NCBI GenBank assembly: GCA_963734635.1 | Contig: CAVTIA010000011.1 | Location: 186,001 to 250,000, forward strand | Direction: 5' to 3' | DNA: 64,000 bases | DNA from: DATCJA01 sp963734635 | GTDB lineage: Bacteria > Acidobacteriota > Vicinamibacteria > Vicinamibacterales > UBA2999 | Part shown: positions 29,142-37,054 of the stretch, in pieces | Layout of the letters: each line of letters opens with the position of its first letter | How positions within the stretch are numbered: the stretch's first letter is position 1 | Notes under the pieces: model-generated | What the model saw: the letters and a program-made list of their open reading frames with translations, nothing else | The model's database searches: none | What the model was told of the DNA's origin: nothing | Made by a program: the position numbers and the translations under genes

Positions 29142-32141
29142 CTAGAACGCGAGTCGAACGCCCAGCTGCAACACCCGCGGCCAGTACGCGATGTTCGCGT
29201 TGTACGACGGCTGGCCGAAGAGCGCGTTGCTCTCGTTGGTCGTGTACGAACCGTAGTTCGCGTGGTTGAACAGGTTGAACACCTCGAACATGCCATCCAA
29301 CCGCAGGCTGCCGGCGATCGGAATGCGCTGCTGGAGACGCATGTCGACGCGGTGAATCTGATCGCCAACGAAATCGTTCCGCGGAACGATCGAGCCGTCG
29401 GCACGCAACCGCTGCTCGGCGGCTGCGGCGCCGCCGTCCGCGCCGCTGGCCTCGTCACGTCGATCCGTCCCGGTATTCACGGTGCGACCGCTCGCCGGAG
29501 CCGAAGAAGTAGATCCCGCTCACCTGGAAGCCCCTTCCCACGTCCCAGATTCCGTTCGCCGTGAAACGGTGACGCTGATCGCCGGCGGCATAGGTGTAGT
29601 CGCCGCCCATGTCGGGGGCCAACGGAAAACCGAGCGAACGATGGTCGACGATCCCGTCGCTCCCGATGAACCACTGCTCACGGAGCGGCGACGCGTCCTT
29701 GAAGTAGGCAAGCGTGTAGCTTGCCTGTCAGCTGCCAGTTGTCGCTGTACCGCTTGGTCAGCGTGAAGTCGGTCCCGTAGTAGTTGGACCACCCCGCGAG
29801 CCATTCGAAGTTCACGATGCCCCAATCGGGGAACGGCCGGAGCGTCGACGTTCGTGAACGGATTGTTCGCGCCGGTCGCCGGGTTGTAGGACAGGTTGCC
29901 GTTGACTCCGACCTCCTCGCGCCGCCCGCCGGTGTAGTTGAAATTCATCTCGAGCGCAGCGGCCGTCCCTAGCTGCCGCTGTACGCCGATCACCCGCCTG
30001 ATGGCTGTATTGCGGCGGACGACCGTCGTAGTTGATCTCCTGCGTCAGCGACCGGCGCACGCAACCCGGCGCCGACTTGTTGACGTCGCACGCGCGCGCC
30101 ACGGCATCCAGACCAGTCGGCTTCGGCCCACCGACCTGGCCGTCCGCGCTCGGGCCGGGACCGAACCAGTTGGGCAGGAAGTCGGCACGCCCATCGGGAT
30201 CGATCTGGTTCTCGAACCGGGCGCAGTAGTTCACTTCAACCGAGCAGAGGTACCCTTGCGACTGCTGCACGCCGTCGTTGGGCTGGAACGCGAAGAACAG
30301 CCCGTAGCCGCCGCGCAGGACCGTCCGGTCATCGAGGCGGAGGTTCATGCCGATCCGCGGCGCGAAGTTGTAATCGGCGCGGGTGCCATCACCCGACAGC
30401 CACGGCCGGAACTCCAAGCCGCTCGTTGTTGCCGTTGCTGTCCCAGTCCCATCGGACGCCAAGGTTCATGGTCAAGCCGGTCGCTCGCCTGCCAGTCGTC
30501 CTGCACCCAGCCGGAGACGAGGTGACGAGTGACATCGTAGGTGTGCTCCGTGTTCGTCAGCGAGTGCTGGACGAACCGCGTGATCGGCAGCAGCGGCTGC
30601 AGGTTCCAGGTCGATGAATCGTTCCAGACCGGGAAGAGCGACGTGAGGTTGGCGGCGGCGTACCACCCAGGGCATCGATCGTGCCGGTGCACCGCAGGCA
30701 CCACCGGAAGTCATTCAGGAACCACATGTACTCGCCGCCGATCTTCACGTCGTGCCGCCCACCCCATTCGTACGAGGTGGTGAAGTCGTCGCGAACGTTG
30801 GCGGTGTTCTGAATGATGTTGAGTGGGTTCGCGCCGATGGTGAAGCCGCGCAGCGCGACGACGACCGATGCCACCCTCGAGCACCGGGTGGTACGGAGTG
30901 ACTCGCTGCCCTTTCCAGGTGTGGACGGCCGAGCTGTCGCGCCGCTCGTAGAACGTCGCCCCTCCTCTGATCTCGTTCACCGCACGGTTACTGAGCACCT
31001 GCGTGTAGGCTGCCGGTGTACTGGCTCGAAATTCGTCCGCGCTGCCCCATGTTCACCGGGTGGGTAGTCGAACCACCGCCCTCATGGAACCAGGCGTAGT
31101 ACCAGGACGAGCGCGCGGACAGACGCGTCTGAGGCGTCATCTGGAAGTCGACGCGCCCGAGCGGCTTGTGCACGCGATCGGTGAACGCGAGATCCATGTT
31201 GAACGCCGGATAGGGCGTGGTGTAGACGAATGTCTTCGGCTCATGCTCGATACTCGTACGCGCCGAAGAAGTGCAGCCTGTCGCGGATGATCGGACCGCC
31301 CACCGTGCCGCTCGTCTGCTGGTTCGAGTAGGGCAGACACGCGGCTTCCGTTGGCATCCTTGGCGACGAAGTCCTCCGCATTGAACTTGTCGTTGCGGAA
31401 GTAGCCGCTCAACCGTTCCTGCAAACGTGTTGGTACCGGACTTGGTGATCGCGTTCACGACCATCCCGGAGGAGCGCCCCTGCGTCGCGTCAAATCGGTT
31501 GGCCACCACCTGGAACTCACCGATCGCATCACGGCTCCAGTTCGGCTGCTCGTTGTCGCCGCCGGAGTGATAGATGGTGGTGACCTGCTGGCCGTCGACG
31601 TTGGTCTGCGAGTAGCCCTGCCGGTTCTGCACGTACCCGCCCGACTCGTTGCGACGGGCGCCGGGCGTCAACAGCGCGAGGTCCATCCAGTTGCGGCCGT
31701 TGATGGGAAGCTCCTCCATCTGCCTCGGGTCGATGTTGGCCCCCACAGTCGATTCAGTCGTGTCGAGGAGCGGTGCCTCACCGGTCACCGTCACGGTCTC
31801 CTGAAGCGTGGCGGGAGCCAATTCGAGGTTGATGTTTGCCTGCTGGCCAAGGAGCAACTGGAGGTTCGTGCGAGTGACAGTCTGGAAGCCTTGAAGCTGA
31901 GCGGTCACTCGATACGCACCAACGCGCACGGGCAACCGGAAACTTCCGGCGCCGTCGGTGACCGCTTCGAACGTATTGCCAGTCGCCTCGTGAACGGCGG
32001 TCACGGTTACGCCCGGCAGCACTGCGCCCGTGGTGTCGGTCACAATGCCAATCAACGCGGCTTCCTGTGCCAGCCCCGCCGCGGGCCACCCGCGATCACG
32101 GCGATCGCGAGCACCCATCGGCCGATACTCCATCTCGTCAT
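29142..32141 (-). pseudogene. TonB-dependent receptor with carboxypeptidase-regulatory domain, about a dozen frameshifts
   Basis: Homology to the intact receptor at 17436 runs from end to end but hops between all three minus-strand frames. The start at 32141 (AGAGGAGG ribosome site) gives MTRWSIGRWVLAIAVIAGG. The frame then shifts to AAGLAQEAALIGIVTDTTG with the regulatory domain and the QMEELPINGRNWMDLALLTPG plug. Further shifts fall near 31423, 31345, 31250, 31005, 30870, 30650, 30455, 30420, 29990 and below. The protein ends with VDMRLQQRIPIAG and VFNLFNHANYGSY. No stretch of protein homology is missing. Most junctions are repaired by removing one base. Neighbouring genes are intact. It is either a corrupted consensus of a working receptor or a recently dead gene. 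Confidence 0.8.
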
Positions 32142-32243
32142 AGCGCCTCCTCTGTCCCGAGACCCATGGTGGTAGGTAAGAACCAACGAACGAGGGCGAC
32201 GAAAGGTATGAAAGAGGCGAAAAGGTAGACCTGAACTCCTTAC

Positions 32244-33095
32244 TTACTTCCCAGCCGCCTTCTGCACCGCAGGCGGCACCGGCATGATCACGTATGGGTT
32301 GTAAGTATTCGTCTTGTCGATCGTCAGATCGAGCACTGTTTGGCCATCGACCGTCTGCACGACACGTCGAGGCATGAAGATGTCGGCCTTGTAGTCGGCT
32401 TCGTTCAGGTCCGCATATTCGGTGTAAGTGGCCACGTGGGCACGACCGCCAAACATCACCTCCACGCGTGCCGGGCGATACATGGCATCGAGCGTCACCT
32501 TCATCGGTGTGCCGTTCAGCTCGCCCACGACCATGTTGACTGTCTGTTCTGGCTTCCTGTTGGCGAGAGGGAACGTGACGACCGTACGGCCTCCTTCCAC
32601 CGCGATCTTCGCCTGGTCGCCGGCTGCGCGCGCCGCCTTCACTGCGCCCATCGGCGTCATCCACAGGCGGAGAAGTCGCTGCGTGACCGCGTCCATCGCG
32701 GGAACGGCGCTGCCCCAGCCCGGTTCCAGACCGCCGCCGATTTTGTCGATTTCATTCCAGCCAGTGGTGCCGCTCACGACCTGAATCTGGCGATCCCCAT
32801 TCGCGCTCACCATCTCCACGCGCATGCCAGGAAAGTCGTACGCGAACTGCACGTACATGCTTTTGAGCTGCACCTCGGGACCGACGCCCTTCGCGGTGAC
32901 CTCGCGGCGCGTGCCGTGACCCCACACCTCCAGCGTCATCGCCGAATCGAGCTCGTTGACGGTGCGAAGCATGCCCAGGCTGTTGGCCATGTTGTAGAAC
33001 ACTTTGGTGCGGTCGGTTTCCTGCGCGCCGGCCTCCGATGTCGCGAGCGTCAATGCCATGACCATCACGCCGCATCCTGCTACGTACGTTCGCAT
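32244..33095 (-). CDS. Secreted LolA-like protein of unknown function (copy 1)
   Basis: A 283-residue exported protein with a signal peptide ending GAQ near residue 25. Recurrent blocks shared with the paralogue at 34050 are LRLWMTPMG, VSGTTGWNEIDKIGGGLEPGWGSAVPAM, VVGELNGTPMKVTLDAMYRPARVEV, YADLNEADYKADIFMPRRVVQTVDG and the C-terminal TNTYNPYVIMPVP. The mixed strands with an internal 'quantity is proportional to X' pattern resemble LolA/outer-membrane lipoprotein-sorting folds, but that is only an impression. A GGAGG site precedes ATG 33095. It lies just upstream of the TonB receptor at 32141 on the same strand. Confidence 0.65.
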   Translation of the reverse strand: MRTYVAGCGVMVMALTLATSEAGAQETDRTKVFYNMANSLGMLRTVNELDSAMTLEVWGHGTRREVTAKGVGPEVQLKSMYVQFAYDFPGMRVEMVSANGDRQIQVVSGTTGWNEIDKIGGGLEPGWGSAVPAMDAVTQRLLRLWMTPMGAVKAARAAGDQAKIAVEGGRTVVTFPLANRKPEQTVNMVVGELNGTPMKVTLDAMYRPARVEVMFGGRAHVATYTEYADLNEADYKADIFMPRRVVQTVDGQTVLDLTIDKTNTYNPYVIMPVPPAVQKAAGK

Positions 33096-33150
33096 CCGCG
33101 CCTCCAAACCCAATGTACAAATAAGAATTTACGAATGAAAGCTGTCCGCG

Positions 33151-34032
33151 TCAGCCCCGTTCGCGGGTGACGATGTGCTGCAAGTCGCGCTCGACGCACG
33201 GCAGCGGCTCTTCGACTTCGCCCATCGGGTCGGGATTGAGCACCCGCGTCTGCGGCCCCGTCTTCCATGGCTGCAGCAGCAGAGTGTCGGTGACCTCTGC
33301 CTCCCACGTGAGCGAGTTTCCGACGCGGCGCATTCGCTCGGTCGCCTTCTTGTCGGGACTCGTGAACCAACCGGGCCATCCGAGCCACTCGAGACCGTTG
33401 AAGTCGACCGACGAGATCACCAGCGTATCGCCTTCCCAGCGTCCCACCGAGTGTCCGAACCAGGTGCCGAGCCACTGCTCTTCAGGCGGATGCTCGCGCC
33501 CGTCGATATAAATGCGCCTGATGTGCAACGGGTAGATGAAGATCATCTGACGGTCGGTCTGCACGATCTCCTGTGGGATTCCGATACGGGGCACGCCTGC
33601 CGGCATACAGAGAAAATCCGGGTCCGGTGCCTGAAGCGAATGCCCATGGACGTCGTTGAATTGCACCTGCTGCCACTGCGAGGGCCTGTACCAGGGGCGT
33701 GCCTCGCGCGGAAACACTCGCTGCCGCACGCCGGCATCGCGTTCGAAGTCGACCGCGGTCCCGGTACGGCTGCGCAGAACGTTCGTGTAGTTGCCGCTGG
33801 CCTGGTCGAGTGCGGCCGGAGGATTCGCGCCGCGCGGGCGTGTTGCCACCCAGAGACCGGTGAAATCCGGCACGCCGTTGGCTCGCTTCGGTGTGGGCTT
33901 GGACTGGGCTTCCTTGATTGCGGCGGGCGTCACGCCTCCGCCGCCTCCGAACTGGGCAGCAAGATCAATCGAGCCAAGCGATACCGCCGCAATCAAAGCA
34001 CCGATGCTGCTGATGACAAACCGCTGCTTCAT
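33151..34032 (-). CDS. Secreted protein of unknown function, VPDFSGVW family (type A)
   Basis: A 293-residue exported paralogue of the proteins at 28194 and 39370. A signal peptide ends near residue 26 (DLAAQ) and is followed by a short glycine run. The core blocks are NGVPDFTGLWVATRPRG, VDFERDAGV, FNDVHGHSLQAPDPDFLC, MPAGVPRIGIPQEIVQTD, YPLHIRRIYIDGREHP, GRWEGDTLVISSVDFNGLEW and PWKTGPQTRVLNPDP, ending CVERDLQHIVTRERG. The single conserved Cys of the CMP block and the one near the C-terminus could form a disulfide. It is sandwiched between the two LolA-like genes with spacings of 17 and 55 bases, so the three are very probably one operon. Confidence 0.72.
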   Translation of the reverse strand: MKQRFVISSIGALIAAVSLGSIDLAAQFGGGGGVTPAAIKEAQSKPTPKRANGVPDFTGLWVATRPRGANPPAALDQASGNYTNVLRSRTGTAVDFERDAGVRQRVFPREARPWYRPSQWQQVQFNDVHGHSLQAPDPDFLCMPAGVPRIGIPQEIVQTDRQMIFIYPLHIRRIYIDGREHPPEEQWLGTWFGHSVGRWEGDTLVISSVDFNGLEWLGWPGWFTSPDKKATERMRRVGNSLTWEAEVTDTLLLQPWKTGPQTRVLNPDPMGEVEEPLPCVERDLQHIVTRERG

Positions 34033-34049
34033 GACGCAAACGCTCCTCT

Positions 34050-34928
34050 TCACCGCCCGGCTGCCTTCTGTACGCTCTCCGGAACCGGCATGAGAATGTA
34101 GGGATTGTAGGTATTGGTCTTTTGAACGGTGAGGTCCAGAACCGGCTGACCATCTACGGTCTGGACGATCCGAGCCGGAGTGTACACGTCCGACTTGTAG
34201 TCTGCCTCGTTCAGATCACCATATCCCGAATAGGTCGTGACGTACACCTGATTTCGAAAGCGGAGATCGGCTCGCGCCGGACGATAGAGCGAGTCCAACG
34301 TGACCTTCACCGGAGTACCTTCCAACTGCCCGACGACAAGATAGACCGTGGGAAGTGGCTTGCCTGCGGTGAGCGGGAACGTCACCACGATCGCACCGTT
34401 CTCTGTCGTGACTTGCGCTTTTGCGCCCGCCGTCGCCGCGGCCTTGTAGAGGCCGATCGGCGTTGTCCACAGACGCAGCAGCCGGTCGGCCACAGTCTCC
34501 ATCGCGGGAACCGCGCTTCCCCACCCCGGCTGAAGGCCGCCTCCTATCTTGTCAATCTCGTTCCAGGCGAATGTGCCGCTGACAACCTGAATCTCCCGCT
34601 GGCCGTCTGCGCGCGTGATGTCGAGACGCATGCCCGGAAAGTCGTAACCGATCTGCCCGTACAGGCTCTTGAGTTGAATCAGGGGGCCTACGCCTTTCGG
34701 CGTGACGTCGCGCATGGTGCCCGTGGCCCAGAACTCGACCGAAAGTACTGAGTCTTCATTCTGATTGCCACGGAGCAGCCCGAGGCCGAGTGGGTTGCGG
34801 AAGCCTCCGCCGCCACCCGCCATCCTGAAGAGGACCTGCTTCAGGTCGGTTGTGGTCTGCTGCTGCGCGTCAATCGCCGGCGCCGCCGCAACCACGGCCA
34901 TCGCAACGGCTGCTGCGTACCCTCGCAT
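34050..34928 (-). CDS. Secreted LolA-like protein of unknown function (copy 2)
   Basis: A 292-residue exported paralogue of the protein at 32244. The signal peptide ends AIDAQ near residue 21. A Gly-rich stretch near 38-48 is specific to this copy. Shared blocks are TMRDVTPKGVGPLIQLKSLYGQIGYDFPGMRLD, VVSGTFAWNEIDKIGGGLQPGWG, VVGQLEGTPVKVTLDSLYRPAR, YGDLNEADYKSDVYTPARIVQTVDGQ and TNTYNPYILMPVPESVQKAAGR. Function is unknown. The repeated pairing of this family with VPDFSGVW proteins suggests that they act together. ATG 34928 is the likely start because the upstream extension is not hydrophobic. Confidence 0.65.
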   Translation of the reverse strand: MRGYAAAVAMAVVAAAPAIDAQQQTTTDLKQVLFRMAGGGGGFRNPLGLGLLRGNQNEDSVLSVEFWATGTMRDVTPKGVGPLIQLKSLYGQIGYDFPGMRLDITRADGQREIQVVSGTFAWNEIDKIGGGLQPGWGSAVPAMETVADRLLRLWTTPIGLYKAAATAGAKAQVTTENGAIVVTFPLTAGKPLPTVYLVVGQLEGTPVKVTLDSLYRPARADLRFRNQVYVTTYSGYGDLNEADYKSDVYTPARIVQTVDGQPVLDLTVQKTNTYNPYILMPVPESVQKAAGR

Positions 34929-34994
34929 CCGCCCCCCTGGCCCGGACAGCGCTGCGCAGCGACGATGTGCAGGAAGCTGCCGGCGCACCGGCTT

Positions 34995-35053
34995 GGACCG
35001 CTATACGGCTCCAAACGCGAATTCTGTACTCGTTGTGGACCGTATAGCGGTCC
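34995..35053. repeat. Perfect 14-bp inverted repeat
   Basis: GGACCGCTATACGG (34995-35008) is repeated inverted as CCGTATAGCGGTCC (35040-35053) with a 31-base spacer. It directly abuts the left stem of the element at 35056. It lies upstream of the minus-strand LolA-like gene and could be a regulator-binding site, or the leftovers of an inserted palindrome. Confidence 0.6.
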
Positions 35054-35055
35054 TA

Positions 35056-35138
35056 GGCGCGCGGAGCGCGCCAAGAGATACTGCCACCAGTCAAGGGCGT
35101 TACTCATCGGGATATCAAGGGCAGAGCCCTTGGCTGGT
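35056..35138 (+). repeat. Hairpin-core-hairpin element, copy 4 of 4
   Basis: Left stem-loop GGCGCGC-GGA-GCGCGCC (35056-35072), core AAGAGATACTGCC (35073-35085), then ACCAGTCAAGGG (35086-35097) pairing with CCCTTGGCTGGT (35127-35138). The single difference from copies 2 and 3 in the 5' arm (C to T) leaves a G-T wobble rather than a mismatch. The rest of the 294-base spacer, apart from the inverted repeat at 34995, shows no gene. Confidence 0.75.
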
Positions 35139-35222
35139 CATGCTGTCAGGCGTCGTGTGCCGCGCTGGCTGGACGAGCCGCCTCTCGAAACCGCGCGACT
35201 CGTCCCACCGGCTGCCGTTTGA

Positions 35223-35630
35223 TTATTTATTCCCCTGCGCATCCCCGAACCACAACTGAATCTTGCGGCCATCGGGGAAGTGGATCGCAGTCGTGAAGAT
35301 TCGCTCTCCGCCGTCGCGGGCGGCAAACCCCTCGAACGTGTAGACCTCGCCAATCCTCAACGACGCGGGACCGCGAAGGAACCCCGCCTGGCGCAGTGCA
35401 GCGGGCCCGACCGTCTCGGCACCCCACTGTTTCGTCTGGCCCTTTTCATCGGTCACGTTGAACCAGAAGTAGGCGTGGGGGTTGATCCACTCCATTCGGG
35501 CGAGATTGCCCTTCAGGGTCAACGACTTTTCGGTATCGAACTGCGCCTGCAGCGCGTGGTGCGCCGACACCGATCCGGACCATAGCAACAGTCCACAGAG
35601 GACCACCGCTCCACCGAGTGCATACTTCAT
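35223..35630 (-). CDS. DUF6152 family secreted protein (copy 1)
   Basis: A 135-residue exported protein: signal peptide ending SVSA near residue 23, then the family hallmark AHHALQAQFDTEKSLTLKG, MEWINPHAYFWFNV and a C-terminal FTTAIHFPDGRKIQLWFG. The small beta-rich domain begins with a His-His pair directly after cleavage, which could bind a metal such as copper at the free N-terminus; this is inference. GGAGG lies 6-10 bases before ATG 35630. The gene follows the reaction-centre-type cytochrome gene on the same strand. Confidence 0.78.
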   Translation of the reverse strand: MKYALGGAVVLCGLLLWSGSVSAHHALQAQFDTEKSLTLKGNLARMEWINPHAYFWFNVTDEKGQTKQWGAETVGPAALRQAGFLRGPASLRIGEVYTFEGFAARDGGERIFTTAIHFPDGRKIQLWFGDAQGNK

Positions 35631-35729
35631 CGCCAATGCCTCCTGGACGGACACACCTGCCAAATACCGCGCGAAAAGTACAGTAAGGTTACCCCTCAGT
35701 CAAGGTTCCGACAATCCCACCTCAACTGC

Positions 35730-36923
35730 CTACTTCAAGGCAACAGGCTTCGGTCGGGCGAACCGCGCGGCCTCGACCGGGGCGTTAATCCGCACGTCCT
35801 TCAACTTGAAGACGACGCGATTGTTCGTCCATGCCCGAACCCACTGAAACGGCTTTCGGACTCCGCCGACTTCCCTGTAGTCGGAGAAATCGAACTGCGT
35901 CGGCACCGGTCCGACGGCCGTGTCGTTCCAGCGCACGAGGCGCACGAGGAGACCCGCGTCGTTGAAATACAGGTTCACCGGCAGTTCACCTTTATTGGTC
36001 CCCTGCAGCACGGTCACTGGTTCATCGTCGACCAGGTCCTCACTCACCTGCCAGCTTGCGAACGCCTTTTGAATCGTCTGCGGCGCGAGTTGGACCATGG
36101 CATCGACGCGCGCACCGGTCAGGTTCCCGCCCGTGTAGTTGAGCGTGAAGTTGTTGACCGCGGCGTCGACGCCAGCGAACCAGGCATTCGTGCCGTTGAA
36201 GACCCAGATGTTGTTGCCTTCCTTACGGTGCACGATGGTCGTGAACTGGTTGGGAGCCTGCCCGTAGAAATCAACCGGCACCTCGACATGCGAGGTGTCC
36301 CAGCCGGCGTATGTACCTGCCGCCGTCAGGCTCTTCACTGCAGCCCAGCGCTGCGCGCCTCCAATCGCCTGGATGTACTTCGCGAAGAGGCCGTCGACCT
36401 CCTTGGCACGGTCGGGCAGCGCGATGAACTCGAGGCGGTCAGGGTTCTCCGTGGGAGGCATCCCGTACTGGATTGACAGGTTCGGAACGCGCTGCGGTGC
36501 CGAGGTGGCGCTGTGGCACGTATAGCAGGTGACGCGCTTCTGATTGCCGAAGAAGTTGCGGTTGATGGTGTTCATCATCACGGTCATCTGGCGCGCGCGT
36601 TGGATCATCGGCGTGGATTTGGCGAACGCATCGCGGCTGCCGCTCAGGATCTCGGGTGCGTGACACCCTGTGCAGTCCTTCGTCGTGGCGGCAGCAAACA
36701 TCCCCATGGTGTCCATGAACTCGTCAACGGTAATTCCCTTCAGTACCTGGATGTCCTTGAAGACTTGCTCCGCCATCTGCGGAGCCTGCCCGCCGGGTGC
36801 CTGCGCCTGGCCCGCCTCCGCTGAAGCTTCGGCGCGCACGCCGCCCGTCACGGCTGCGCCCGTGACGCACATCATCACCGTTGCTGCTGCCCCGAGGATC
36901 ACTCGCCGCACCACACCGTGCAT
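35730..36923 (-). CDS. Di-haem cytochrome c of the reaction-centre cytochrome type fused to a LolA-like domain
   Basis: A 397-residue exported protein. After a signal peptide (about 1-30), an N-terminal domain carries two haem-binding motifs, CTGCH near residue 84 and CYTCH near 132, in a layout like the photosynthetic reaction-centre cytochrome subunit family. The remaining 230 residues (from about KEVDGLFAKYIQAIGGAQRW) form a beta-rich domain with FNGTNAWFAG and NLYFNDAGLLVRLVRW, similar in style to the LolA-like proteins nearby. No photosynthesis gene is present, so it is probably a periplasmic electron carrier. A GGAGGGAG ribosome site precedes ATG 36923. Confidence 0.82.
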   Translation of the reverse strand: MHGVVRRVILGAAATVMMCVTGAAVTGGVRAEASAEAGQAQAPGGQAPQMAEQVFKDIQVLKGITVDEFMDTMGMFAAATTKDCTGCHAPEILSGSRDAFAKSTPMIQRARQMTVMMNTINRNFFGNQKRVTCYTCHSATSAPQRVPNLSIQYGMPPTENPDRLEFIALPDRAKEVDGLFAKYIQAIGGAQRWAAVKSLTAAGTYAGWDTSHVEVPVDFYGQAPNQFTTIVHRKEGNNIWVFNGTNAWFAGVDAAVNNFTLNYTGGNLTGARVDAMVQLAPQTIQKAFASWQVSEDLVDDEPVTVLQGTNKGELPVNLYFNDAGLLVRLVRWNDTAVGPVPTQFDFSDYREVGGVRKPFQWVRAWTNNRVVFKLKDVRINAPVEAARFARPKPVALK

Positions 36924-36962
36924 GCTGACTCCCTCCGAACAAGACATACAACTGGGTCGCCC

Positions 36963-37043
36963 GTAGAGCGCACGCTTCAGCGTGCGCGATTCCGCACGTC
37001 AACGTGCGCGGCGCTCGCGCAGGCTAAAGCCTGCGCTCTACGC
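36963..37043. repeat. GTAG/CTAC-bounded composite palindrome
   Basis: GTAGAGCGC (36963-36971) and GCGCTCTAC (37033-37041) bound the unit. Inside are the palindromes GCGCACGCTTCAGCGTGCGC, GCACGTCAACGTGC and GCGCAGGCTAAAGCCTGCGC, making a possible three-armed structure. It fills the spacer between the cytochrome gene and the DUF6351 gene. Confidence 0.7.
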
Positions 37044-37054
37044 GATTGAGAGCT

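Noticed and set aside
32161..32243. Structured leader between the LolA-like gene and the TonB receptor
   Set aside because: Only low-complexity purine-rich sequence with short scattered repeats; no stable stem found.
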